DNA of 10,437 nt, taken from positions 1 through 10,437 of the forward strand of contig DAOWEV010000173.1 of the NCBI GenBank assembly GCA_030638325.1, in the 5' to 3' direction. This document shows positions 1-7,712 of the stretch, piece after piece. The notes under the pieces were generated by a model. It did no database searches. It saw only the letters and a program-made list of their open reading frames with translations, and had not been told where the DNA came from. This stretch comes from Bacteroidales bacterium (lineage in GTDB: Bacteria > Bacteroidota > Bacteroidia > Bacteroidales > JAGOPY01). Position 1 is the first letter of the stretch, and each line of letters begins with the position of its first letter. The position numbers were made by a program, and so were the translations under genes.

Positions 1-1196
1 AGACCCTGGTAGCTCTCATGAGGATGCTGATTGCCCTCGACAACGGATACCAGGCTTGTATAATGGCACCTACCGAAATACTGGCCATGCAACACTATAA
101 TTCCATCTCCACACTGATTGAAGGCCTGGATATTGAACTGGAGCTGCTTACCGGATCTACGCGGGCATCTTCCAGAAAGCGTATTCTTGAACAACTGCTC
201 TCGGGAGAATTGCAAATCCTGATAGGTACCCATGCTTTGATAGAAGAATCGGTCAGGTTCCGGGAACTGGGTCTGGTGGTCATTGATGAACAACACCGTT
301 TTGGGGTGGCCCAAAGAGCAAAACTCTGGAAAAAAGATGCTATCCCACCACATGTACTGGTAATGACCGCCACCCCGATTCCAAGAACCCTGGCGATGAC
401 TTTCTATGGTGACCTGGACATATCTGTCATCGATGAAATGCCACCCGGCAGAAAGCCGGTCATGACCTATCATTACAATGACTCGGCACGGTTGAAATTA
501 TATGGGTTCCTGCGGAGACAGATCAGCCAAGGGCGACAGGTTTATATTGTTTATCCACTCATCAAGGAATCTGAGAAACTGGACTTGAAAGACCTTATGG
601 ATGGTTATGAAAGCATTGTCAGGGAATTTCCGCTACCGGATTATGCAGTGAGCATTGTGCATGGAAAATTAAAGCCGGTCGACAAGGAATTTGAGATGCA
701 ACGGTTTATCCGGGGGGAAACACAGATCATGGTTGCCACAACCGTTATTGAAGTTGGGGTCGATATCCCAAATGCCTCCGTTATGGTTATTGAAAGTGCG
801 GAACGCTTTGGCCTTTCTCAATTGCACCAGCTCAGGGGCAGGGTAGGGCGTGGCGCCGACCAGTCGTATTGTATTCTCATGTCGGGTAACAAGCAGACCA
901 ATGAAGCAAGGAGCCGTCTGGAAATAATGGTTCGTACAAACGATGGCTTTGAGATCGCCGAGACGGACCTGAGACTCAGGGGCCCGGGAGATTTGCAGGG
1001 AACACAACAAAGTGGAATTTTAGAACTTAAGATCGCCAACCTGGTGAAAGATGAAAAGATCATCAAATATGCCAGGGATCTCGCTACCGAAATCCTGGAT
1101 GAAGATCCGGATCTGAACATGCCAAAAAACCGGCCCCTGTCATTTCATTTGGCTTCTCTGAATGAGAAACAGGAAGATTTGAGCTCGGTCGGTTGA
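1..1196 (+). CDS. recG: ATP-dependent DNA helicase RecG, 3' part (5' end outside window)
   Basis: RecG remodels stalled replication forks and drives branch migration of Holliday junctions in the cytoplasm. The reading frame is open from the first bases: TLVALMRML precedes the first ATG at position 18, so the true start lies upstream, and the residues just before the edge should be the GSGK of Walker A. About 397 residues remain of a protein that is usually near 700, so the N-terminal wedge domain is missing from view. Visible in order are the DEQHRFG box (motif II, RecG-specific form), TATPIPRTLAMT (motif III), the VVIEVGVDIPNA segment (motif V), HQLRGRVGRG (motif VI), and the C-terminal segment ETDLRLRGPGDLQGTQQSG typical of RecG. 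The stop is TGA at 1194-1196. Identification is secure. What lies upstream, and whether recG is in an operon, cannot be seen. Confidence 0.97.
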   Translation, partial: TLVALMRMLIALDNGYQACIMAPTEILAMQHYNSISTLIEGLDIELELLTGSTRASSRKRILEQLLSGELQILIGTHALIEESVRFRELGLVVIDEQHRFGVAQRAKLWKKDAIPPHVLVMTATPIPRTLAMTFYGDLDISVIDEMPPGRKPVMTYHYNDSARLKLYGFLRRQISQGRQVYIVYPLIKESEKLDLKDLMDGYESIVREFPLPDYAVSIVHGKLKPVDKEFEMQRFIRGETQIMVATTVIEVGVDIPNASVMVIESAERFGLSQLHQLRGRVGRGADQSYCILMSGNKQTNEARSRLEIMVRTNDGFEIAETDLRLRGPGDLQGTQQSGILELKIANLVKDEKIIKYARDLATEILDEDPDLNMPKNRPLSFHLASLNEKQEDLSSVG

Positions 1197-1282
1197 ATAA
1201 TTGTACTTAAATCTGATAGGCCATCATCGTTCTGATTAACTTTTTCATGTGATTGCTAAATAGGCACTTAATTCGCAAAACT

Positions 1283-1305
1283 AACCAACATGATGTTTGT
1301 TTTTT
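1283..1305 (+). terminator. Possible weak terminator after recG
   Basis: AACCAAC and its partner GTTTGTT form a short hairpin (one internal mismatch) around a small ATGAT loop, followed directly by a run of T. It sits about 90 bp after the recG stop and just before the palindromic repeat. The stem is AT-rich and weak. The adjoining 31-bp palindrome could equally serve as the transcript end. Confidence 0.3.
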
Positions 1306-1370
1306 GTTGCAGGTTGCAAGTTACATGTTGCAGGTTCCCAACTTGCAACCTGTAACCTGTAACTTGTAAC
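1306..1370. repeat. Palindrome of inverted heptamer repeats (GTTGCAR)
   Basis: The left arm (1306-1336) is GTTGCAG, GTTGCAA, GTTACAT, GTTGCAG, GTT. The right arm (1340-1370) is AAC, TTGCAAC, CTGTAAC, CTGTAAC, TTGTAAC. The arms are 31 bp each, separated by only CCC, and match at 25 of 31 positions. Four of the six differences would still pair as G-U in RNA from the + strand. There is no room for a cargo gene. It is one of four palindromes of the same design in this window. It is not a CRISPR: there are no spacers and the units are too short. Confidence 0.9.
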
Positions 1371-1437
1371 CGTCAATTAATTCCCGCTAAAGGTGGTTTT
1401 AATTCGATACTTGTTTTGAAATAACATAGATGCTAAT

Positions 1438-1468
1438 ACTGAATGAAAACACAAAATAGTTACTTTTG
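1438..1468 (+). promoter_or_regulatory. Probable Bacteroidetes-type promoter of pheT
   Basis: TACTTTTG at 1461-1468 is an exact match to the Bacteroidetes -7 box TAnnTTTG. Nineteen bases upstream, ACTG (1438-1441) is a half match to the -33 box TTTG. Initiation would fall about 18 nt before the pheT ATG. No Shine-Dalgarno site is seen, as is usual in this phylum. Confidence 0.45.
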
Positions 1469-1492
1469 TGTTTCATTACAAAATCAGCATAA

Positions 1493-3952
1493 ATGAAGAT
1501 ATCTTATAACTGGTTAAAACGGTATACAGATATTGGCCGGAGCCCGGAAGAATTGTCGGAATTGTTAACTGATTGTGGCCTTGAAGTAGAAGGCCTGGAG
1601 CGATTCCAGTCTGTTAAGGGAGGCCTTAAAGGTGTTGTCATAGGTGAGGTAATGAGCTGTGAAAAGCACCCGAACGCGGATAAACTAAGCCTCACCACTG
1701 TAGATGTGGGAGGTGACAGGTTGCTATCTGTTGTTTGTGGCGCCCCGAATGTTGAGGCCGGGCAAAAAGTGCTGGTGGCTACTGTTGGAACAACTCTTTA
1801 CGATGGCGATGACCATTTCGAAGTAAAAAAAACAATAATCCGTGGCGAGAAATCAGAAGGGATGATCTGTGCTGAGGATGAACTTGGACTTGGCTCTTCA
1901 CACGAAGGTATCATGGTGCTCGATCAGGATGCCACGGTGGGCATGCAGGCGTGTGAATATTTTGATGTTGAAGAAGATTATGTATTTGAGATAGGACTTA
2001 CTCCCAACAGGACGGATGCCACCTCTCACATTGGCGTTGCCCGTGATGTTGTTGCTGTGCTGAATGCCTCAGGCAATCAGAAAAGGAAGCTGCACAACCC
2101 CTCTGTTGATGAATTTATAATTGATGATACCAGCCAAAATATTGAGGTTGAGATAGAGAACCCTCACGATTGCCCGAGGTTTTCGGGCATTAGCATTACC
2201 GGGGTACGGGTGGCAGAATCACCGATGTGGCTGAAGAATTCATTAAATGCCATTGGTATCAGGCCCATCAATAATATTGTGGACATTACCAACTTTGTAT
2301 TGATGGAAACCGGTCAGCCGCTTCATGCTTATGATATTAACGAGATCAAAGGTGGAAAGGTGGTTATCAGAAAAGCCCGGAAAGGTGAGAAATTTGTAAC
2401 ACTCGATGAAATTCAAAGAGAATTGTCGGAAGATGACCTGATGATCTGCGATGTGAAGTCAGGATTGTGCATAGCCGGGGTCTTCGGGGGTGCAAAATCA
2501 GGGGTTACTGAACATACCAAAGATATCTTTCTGGAAAGCGCTAACTTCAACCCGGTATCTATCAGGAAAACATCAAGGCTTCATGGTTTGCAAACCGATG
2601 CTTCCTTCCGCTTTGAACGCGGAGCAGATCCCAACATTACGGTGTACGCCCTAAAACGGGCTGCCTGCCTTATCAGGGAACTGGCAGGTGGAAGAATAGC
2701 CTCGGAAATCAAAGATGCCTATCCGGTATTTATTGAGAATAAGCGCATTGAAATTAAATTTCAAAATGTCGACAGGCTTGTCGGTAAAACCATTGAAAGG
2801 CCCTTGATAAGATCTATTCTGGAAGATCTGGGAATCCAGGTGCTTGAGGAACATCAAAACGGGCTGAAGTTATCCATTCCGACTTATAAGGTTGATGTTA
2901 TTAGGGAGGCTGATGTGATCGAGGAAATCCTCCGTATCTATGGGTATAACAATGTTGAGATCCCTGATGTGGTGCGGTCATCACTTTCTTTTGTGGTGAA
3001 ACCCGACCCCGAGAAGCTCCGGAATATTATAGCTGACTTATTGTCCGTCAGTGGCTTTTCAGAGATCATGAACAACTCCCTCACACGCTCTGCATATGTT
3101 GACAAAAGCAATGATTATGCCGAAGAAAACAATGTGAATATACTGAACCCTTTGAGCAGTGATCTGAATGTTTTGAGACAATCAATGTTGTTCGGAGGCC
3201 TTGAAACTATTGCATTCAACCAGAATAGAAAGATAAGCGACCTTAAAATATATGAATTCGGAAGGATTTACCAGCTTTTACCTGAAAAATCAGATGCCCG
3301 GCTGCCTCTGAAAAAATATTTTGAATCTGAATACCTTACTGTTTTTATCTCGGGGAATATGTATCCCGAAGACTGGCGAAACCAGGATCGGAAGATGGAT
3401 TTATTTGACCTCAAGGCTTATGTCCGGAATATCCTGATCAGGCTTGGGATTTATAATGATTCATTGTCTTTTACTAACTACAGCTCTGACCAGGTATCAG
3501 AAGGATTTTCGGTAAATATTAAAGACCGGATATTGGTTCACGGGGGTAAGGTCTCCAGTAAATGGATAAAGGACTTCAGTTTAAAACAGGAGGTGTTTTA
3601 TGCCGGGTTAAATTGGGAGTTTGCAATGGCTCTTGTAAAGGATCAACAGATCACCTATCAGGAGATCCTGAAATACCCTGAAGTCAGAAGAGACCTTGCA
3701 TTACTGATTGATAACAAAATTACTTTTGAGCAGTTGCGGAAACTGGCATTTCAAACAGAGCGAAAACTGTTGAAAGCGGTCAACTTATTCGATATTTACG
3801 AGGGAGACAAGATCGGGCCCGGAAAGAAATCCTATGCCCTCAGCTTTATTTTGCAGGATGAACATAAAACATTGACCGATAAGATCATCGATAAAGCCAT
3901 GAACCGTCTTATCAAAGCATTTGAGGAAACCTTTCAGGCCATCATCCGGTGA
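1493..3952 (+). CDS. pheT: Phenylalanine--tRNA ligase beta subunit
   Basis: This is the beta chain of the cytoplasmic alpha2-beta2 enzyme that charges tRNA-Phe; it binds the tRNA and edits mischarged tyrosine. At 819 residues it is the usual bacterial length. Domains in order: N-terminal MKISYNWLKRYTD; an EMAP-type tRNA-binding OB domain at about 42-150 (containing KHPNADKLS and VCGAPNV); GLTPNRTDATSHIGVARD at about 168-185, where many homologues have NRADA or NRPDA; the B3/B4 editing domain to about residue 400 (GQPLHAYD, FRFERGADP); the B5 domain ending in the DVIREADVIEEILRIYGY segment; the catalytic-like core; and a C-terminal FDX-ACB anticodon-binding domain beginning near KYPEVRRDLALLID and ending at the stop. 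The ATG is chosen because it gives the family N-terminus exactly. The gene stands alone here; pheS is not adjacent, a split commonly seen in Bacteroidetes. All domains appear intact. Confidence 0.98.
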   Translation: MKISYNWLKRYTDIGRSPEELSELLTDCGLEVEGLERFQSVKGGLKGVVIGEVMSCEKHPNADKLSLTTVDVGGDRLLSVVCGAPNVEAGQKVLVATVGTTLYDGDDHFEVKKTIIRGEKSEGMICAEDELGLGSSHEGIMVLDQDATVGMQACEYFDVEEDYVFEIGLTPNRTDATSHIGVARDVVAVLNASGNQKRKLHNPSVDEFIIDDTSQNIEVEIENPHDCPRFSGISITGVRVAESPMWLKNSLNAIGIRPINNIVDITNFVLMETGQPLHAYDINEIKGGKVVIRKARKGEKFVTLDEIQRELSEDDLMICDVKSGLCIAGVFGGAKSGVTEHTKDIFLESANFNPVSIRKTSRLHGLQTDASFRFERGADPNITVYALKRAACLIRELAGGRIASEIKDAYPVFIENKRIEIKFQNVDRLVGKTIERPLIRSILEDLGIQVLEEHQNGLKLSIPTYKVDVIREADVIEEILRIYGYNNVEIPDVVRSSLSFVVKPDPEKLRNIIADLLSVSGFSEIMNNSLTRSAYVDKSNDYAEENNVNILNPLSSDLNVLRQSMLFGGLETIAFNQNRKISDLKIYEFGRIYQLLPEKSDARLPLKKYFESEYLTVFISGNMYPEDWRNQDRKMDLFDLKAYVRNILIRLGIYNDSLSFTNYSSDQVSEGFSVNIKDRILVHGGKVSSKWIKDFSLKQEVFYAGLNWEFAMALVKDQQITYQEILKYPEVRRDLALLIDNKITFEQLRKLAFQTERKLLKAVNLFDIYEGDKIGPGKKSYALSFILQDEHKTLTDKIIDKAMNRLIKAFEETFQAIIR

Positions 3953-4022
3953 TTTTTAAACCAATATATAATGAAACGTAATTATTTAGTTGTAGAGTAT
4001 ATTTCATCAGTGTTAATCAAAA

Positions 4023-4161
4023 TACTAAATTCGAATATCTAAATTCTAAACAAATATAAATGACAGAAGTACAAAATTCAAAACAGTATGATCTTATAGT
4101 TTTAAGCATTGAAAAATTTGAATTTTGAAATTGTTTAGGATTTAGAAATTAGTGCTTAGAA
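4023..4161. repeat. Palindromic element enclosing a 22-codon relic ORF
   Basis: The left arm 4023-4055 and the right arm 4129-4161 are inverted copies matching at 25 of 33 positions; the best part is CTAAATTCTAAACAAAT (4039-4055) against 4129-4145 (15 of 17). A second inverted pair inside, CAAAATTCAAA (4072-4082) against TTTGAATTTTG (4117-4127), continues the fold. The mini-ORF at 4060-4128 fills the space between the arms almost exactly: its ATG is 5 bp after the left arm and its stop abuts the right arm. The element occupies half of the 274-bp gap between pheT and the sugar dehydrogenase. Its sequence differs from the other three palindromes but the layout is the same. Confidence 0.8.
4060..4128 (+). 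pseudogene. Relic of a four-helix-bundle (S23-type) protein gene
   Basis: A 22-codon reading frame begins MTEVQNSKQYDL and ends SIEKFEF. The first dozen residues resemble the start of a branch of small four-helix-bundle proteins of the 23S rRNA intervening-sequence family, whose members typically begin with a few polar residues and then YDLEERTFxFA. The frame then jumps to a short tail that could be the original C-terminus, as expected after a large internal deletion. A full member is about 120 residues, so roughly 100 would be missing. It is too short to judge by composition, and the assignment rests on memory of the family N-terminus. Confidence 0.4.
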
Positions 4162-4180
4162 TTTAATATAAGGAAAAACA

Positions 4181-4212
4181 TTTGTATGATATGCAACATC
4201 TAAATAGTTACA
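4181..4212 (+). promoter_or_regulatory. Candidate promoter of the nucleotide-sugar dehydrogenase gene
   Basis: TTTG at 4181-4184 matches the Bacteroidetes -33 box. Twenty bases later comes TAGTTACA (4205-4212), a partial match to TAnnTTTG that keeps the TA and one T. Spacing is right and the start codon follows 14 bp later. The -7 box is poor, so this is tentative. Confidence 0.3.
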
Positions 4213-4226
4213 ATAAAACATAAATT

Positions 4227-5891
4227 ATGCCTGAAGTCAATGAACAAAAATATTCAGTGAGCCCCGCGGGTGAGAAATTTCCGCTTCCAGGAAAGGAAGA
4301 ATACCAGGAAGAGTTTAACAGAGTTGAATCATTAGTTGACAAAGCCCGGTCTGAAGGCAAAGAGATCGTGGTGGTCATGGGGGTTGGATTTGTAGGCGCT
4401 GTGATGGCAGCAATAGTTGCTGATACGGTAGATGAGCGAGGACAGAACAGCAAATTCGTGATTGGCTGCCAACGCCCCAGTGAAAGAAGCTATTGGAAGA
4501 TACCCTTGTTAAACAGGGGAGAATCACCTGTCAAAGCTGAAGACCCGGAAGTCGACATACTGATAGATCGTTGCGTTTTACAGAAGGAAACCCTGGTGGC
4601 TACTTATAACAATGACTGCCTGAGCCTGGCAGATAATGTTATCGTGGATGTACAATGTGATTATATCAAACATGTATTAGGTGATATGCGTGAAGGCGAG
4701 GCAGATATGGCGGCCCTTGAGGCTACTATGAAAACCATTGGTGAAAAGATCCGGGAAGATTGTTTGGTCTTGATAGAAACGACTGTTGCGCCGGGTACTA
4801 CTGAATTCGTTGCCTGGCCGATCCTCAGGAAAGCGTTTGTAAAAAGAGGGTTGAAAGGCACCCCACTGCTTGCACATAGCTTTGAAAGGGTAATGCCCGG
4901 GAGAGAATATGTTTCCAGCATCCGTGACTTTTGGCGTGTCTGCTCAGGATGTAATGATGAGGCCCGTGACAGGGTAGAGAAATTCCTTCATGAAGTATTG
5001 AATACAAAAGACTTCCCTCTAACGGTGATGGACCGCCCGATTGAATCAGAAACTACCAAGATCGTTGAAAACTCTTACCGTGCAACCATTCTTGCATATC
5101 TTAATGAATGGAGCCTGTTTGCAGAACGCAACGGCGTTGACTTGATCAAAGTGATCAATGCTATCAAGATGAGACCCACTCATAGCAACATGATATTTCC
5201 AGGCCCGGGGATCGGTGGTTATTGCCTGCCTAAGGACGGCGGACTCGGGTATTGGGCGTATCATCATATTCTGGGTTTTGAAGATGGAGACAATATATTC
5301 AGGATCACCCCCACGGCCATAGATATCAATGACACAAGATCGTTGCATGTGGCGGAACTGACGAGGGATGCCCTCAGGAACATGTCGAGGTACATTGCAG
5401 GCTCGGAGGTGCTGATATGTGGTGCAAGTTACCGGCAGGATGTTGGAGATACCCGCTACAGCGGCAGTGAGATCATTGTCAGAAAGCTGACCGAGATGGG
5501 GGCGGAGATGCGTATCCATGATCCTTATGTCGATCATTGGTACGAACTGGAAAACCAGGAGGTATATCCGGCGCCTGGCATGTCGTGGAAGAGGTTCTTC
5601 AGAAATCAGGAGCAGCTTGAAGATAGCAGGGTGGAAAAAGACCTGGAAAAAGCGCTTAAAGGTGTCGAAGCTGTTATCTTTGCAGTGCCTCATGAACATT
5701 ATATGGACCTTCAGCCAGATGATATTGTAAGGTGGGTCGGAAACCCTGTTGCAGTGATTGACTGCTTCGGTATGTTGCCGGATGATAAGATCAGAAGATA
5801 CTTTGAACTTGGCTGCGAAGTGAAAGCCCTTGGAAGAGGCCATATCCAGCGAATTAAGAAAGAAGTGAGCAGGGAGCAAGGGAAAAGGTAA
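4227..5891 (+). CDS. Nucleotide-sugar dehydrogenase (UDP-glucose/GDP-mannose dehydrogenase family)
   Basis: Enzymes of this family oxidise C6 of a nucleotide sugar to the uronic acid in two NAD-dependent steps, supplying acidic sugars for surface polysaccharide. The protein has 554 residues, against about 390-450 for most members. The Rossmann loop GVGFVG lies at 52-57, behind a charged extension of some 45 residues. Next come ETTVAPGTTE (family (S/T)TVPPGTT), the central ESETTKIVENSYRA helix with the expected Lys278 and Asn282, and the catalytic Cys333 in GPGIGGYCLPKD. A C-terminal domain starts near LICGASYRQDVGDTRYSGS, where typical members have GLAFKxDTxDxRxS. After the second beta strand, where an acidic residue usually binds NAD ribose (VxVDxD), this protein has VIGCQRP. 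Substrate (UDP-Glc, UDP-ManNAc, GDP-Man or other) cannot be assigned by eye. No glycosyltransferase or other polysaccharide gene is adjacent. Confidence 0.9.
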   Translation: MPEVNEQKYSVSPAGEKFPLPGKEEYQEEFNRVESLVDKARSEGKEIVVVMGVGFVGAVMAAIVADTVDERGQNSKFVIGCQRPSERSYWKIPLLNRGESPVKAEDPEVDILIDRCVLQKETLVATYNNDCLSLADNVIVDVQCDYIKHVLGDMREGEADMAALEATMKTIGEKIREDCLVLIETTVAPGTTEFVAWPILRKAFVKRGLKGTPLLAHSFERVMPGREYVSSIRDFWRVCSGCNDEARDRVEKFLHEVLNTKDFPLTVMDRPIESETTKIVENSYRATILAYLNEWSLFAERNGVDLIKVINAIKMRPTHSNMIFPGPGIGGYCLPKDGGLGYWAYHHILGFEDGDNIFRITPTAIDINDTRSLHVAELTRDALRNMSRYIAGSEVLICGASYRQDVGDTRYSGSEIIVRKLTEMGAEMRIHDPYVDHWYELENQEVYPAPGMSWKRFFRNQEQLEDSRVEKDLEKALKGVEAVIFAVPHEHYMDLQPDDIVRWVGNPVAVIDCFGMLPDDKIRRYFELGCEVKALGRGHIQRIKKEVSREQGKR

Positions 5892-5938
5892 AAAGATAGT
5901 AGGTAAATAATTCGTAACTTAAAACTCATTATTAAACA

Positions 5939-7177
5939 ATGGATGTCCGGTCGGTTAAACAAAGATTTGGTATCATCGGGAACTCCCCGTTGCTGAACAG
6001 GGCGCTTGATATTGCTGTACAGGTGGCTCCCACCGACCTGACCGTATTGATAACAGGGGAAAGTGGTTCAGGCAAGGAAGTATTTCCGAAAATAATTCAC
6101 CAGTTAAGTGCCCGGAAGCATGGTCCATATATTGCTGTGAACTGTGGCGCCATACCGGAAGGGACTATTGATTCTGAATTGTTTGGACATGAAAAAGGGT
6201 CATTTACAGGTGCCCATGAAGCTCGTAAAGGATACTTTGAAGTAGTCAATAATGGAACGATCTTCCTGGATGAAGTAGCTGAACTTCCCATTTCTACCCA
6301 GGTTAGACTTTTACGTGTCCTGGAATCGGGAGAATTCATGAAAGTCGGATCTTCAAAGGTCATTAAAGCAGATGTGAGGGTGGTTGCAGCCACCAATATG
6401 GATGTCCAGATTGCTATTAGTGATGGGAAATTCCGGGAAGATCTGTTTTACAGATTGAACAGCATTCCCATCGATGTCCCCTCGCTGAAGGATAGAAAGG
6501 ATGATATTTATCTGCTTTTCAGGAAATTTGCTGCCGACTTCGCAGAAAAATACCGGATGCCTGTCATACAGTTGGATGAACAGGCAAGAAAATTGCTCGA
6601 TAACTATAGATGGCCCGGAAATATCAGGCAATTGAAGAATGTTACCGAGCAGATATCCATCATTGAAGAAAAAAGGACTATAACAGCCGATATCCTGATG
6701 AAATACCTGCCCGAAAATTTCGGATCAGACCTGCCGGTTCTTTATAAAAAAGAGACACAGACACAGGCCTTATCCGAAAGAGACCTCCTTTATAAAGTAC
6801 TTTTTGATATGAAAAAAGATATCACGGAGTTGAGAAAAATCGTTGGTGAGATCATGCAGGGCCGGATTTCTCCCAAACAAATGGATGAAGACTCTGAAAT
6901 TACGGGTGAGCTAAACCAGGATATCCGCCAGATAGCTGATGTAAAACATGATCTTCAAATTCAGCATGACTATCCGGTAACTTTTGACGAACCCATCCAG
7001 GAATCTGAAATAATTGAAGAGTCACTATCGTTACAGAAGAAAGAGATTGATCTTATAAAAAAAGCCCTGGAAAAACACAATGGCAAGCGTAAAAACGCTG
7101 CCCGGGAATTGGGGATCTCTGAAAGAACATTATACAGGAAGATAAAAGAATATAATATAAATAAAGCCCACAAGTGA
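5939..7177 (+). CDS. Sigma-54-dependent transcriptional regulator (AAA+ and Fis-type HTH, no receiver)
   Basis: A bacterial enhancer-binding protein that would use ATP hydrolysis to open RpoN promoters. The AAA+ domain starts almost at the N-terminus: GESGSGKE (Walker A) at 40-47, GSFTGA at 87-92 (the sigma-54-contacting GAFTGA loop with Ser for Ala), GTIFLDE (Walker B) at 106-112, VAATNMD (sensor I), and WPGNIRQL at 225-232. After about residue 250 comes a charged linker of roughly 100 residues. The protein ends in a Fis-type helix-turn-helix (KNAARELGISERTLYRKIKEY). No response-regulator receiver, GAF or PAS domain is present, so control must come through another protein, oligomer state or expression level. 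The 412-residue length fits such a minimal activator. It follows the dehydrogenase by 47 bp and precedes lptE by 24 bp, suggesting cotranscription at least downstream. Its target promoters are not visible here. Confidence 0.93.
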   Translation: MDVRSVKQRFGIIGNSPLLNRALDIAVQVAPTDLTVLITGESGSGKEVFPKIIHQLSARKHGPYIAVNCGAIPEGTIDSELFGHEKGSFTGAHEARKGYFEVVNNGTIFLDEVAELPISTQVRLLRVLESGEFMKVGSSKVIKADVRVVAATNMDVQIAISDGKFREDLFYRLNSIPIDVPSLKDRKDDIYLLFRKFAADFAEKYRMPVIQLDEQARKLLDNYRWPGNIRQLKNVTEQISIIEEKRTITADILMKYLPENFGSDLPVLYKKETQTQALSERDLLYKVLFDMKKDITELRKIVGEIMQGRISPKQMDEDSEITGELNQDIRQIADVKHDLQIQHDYPVTFDEPIQESEIIEESLSLQKKEIDLIKKALEKHNGKRKNAARELGISERTLYRKIKEYNINKAHK

Positions 7178-7201
7178 AGGACTTTACCGAATGATACTAT
7201 C

Positions 7202-7708
7202 TTGAAGCCTGACCTGAAAATATACGTCTATTTTTCACTGCTGATTTTTCTGGCGGGATGCAAAGTATATTCGTTTACAGGCGCATCCATTCCTCCCGAA
7301 GCCAAAACCGTATCAATAACATACTTTCGGAATATAGCAGATATTATTGAACCTACCCTGAGCCCGACTTTGACAGATGAACTTCGTGACAGGTTTATTT
7401 CCCAGACCAACCTGGCTCTGGTGAATAAAATGGGGGATCTTCAGATTGAAGGAGAGATCCGGAAATACGATGTTAAACCTGTTGCCATTCTTGGAAATGA
7501 GACAGCAGCATTAAATCGTCTTACCATCAGTGTTTTTATTCGATATACCAACACCATTGATGAGACAAAGAACTATGAACAAACGTTCAGCCGTTTTGAA
7601 GATTACCCAAGTGATCAGGATATCTCCCAGGCCAAGCTTATTCTTATTCCCATAATAAATGCACAACTTGTTGATGATATATTCAACAAGGCTGTGGTAA
7701 ACTGGTAA
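7202..7708 (+). CDS. lptE: LptE-like outer-membrane lipoprotein (LPS assembly), TTG start
   Basis: LptE sits as a plug in the LptD barrel and helps place lipopolysaccharide in the outer leaflet. The protein has 168 residues. It begins with a short lipoprotein signal peptide: Lys residues, a hydrophobic run, then the lipobox LAGC with Cys20 as the lipidated residue. It continues with features of the Bacteroidetes LptE family: VYSFTGASIPPEAKTVSITYFRN near the start, LTDELRDRF, and a C-terminal segment ending NAQLVDDIFNKAVVNW. The start is TTG. An ATG at 7191 is out of frame and stops after four codons, and no ATG lies in frame between the upstream TGA (7175-7177) and the signal peptide. It lies 24 bp after the regulator gene and is probably in the same transcript. 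The family call is from pattern recognition of the lipobox and conserved N-terminus and is fairly firm. Confidence 0.85.
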   Translation: MKPDLKIYVYFSLLIFLAGCKVYSFTGASIPPEAKTVSITYFRNIADIIEPTLSPTLTDELRDRFISQTNLALVNKMGDLQIEGEIRKYDVKPVAILGNETAALNRLTISVFIRYTNTIDETKNYEQTFSRFEDYPSDQDISQAKLILIPIINAQLVDDIFNKAVVNW

Positions 7709-7712
7709 GAAA

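Noticed and set aside
669..1120. Open frames of 100-113 residues on the - strand inside recG
   Set aside because: They overlap conserved helicase motifs on the + strand and have no features of their own.
1306..1370. CRISPR array
   Set aside because: Units are 7 bp, adjacent, and arranged in opposite orientation around a centre; there are no spacers.
5046..5879. 277-residue open frame on the - strand under the sugar dehydrogenase
   Set aside because: It lies wholly inside a clear + strand enzyme gene, shows no recognisable motif, and its composition looks like a reverse-frame shadow.
7191..7205. ATG at 7191 as the start of lptE
   Set aside because: It is out of frame with the lipoprotein and stops after four codons.
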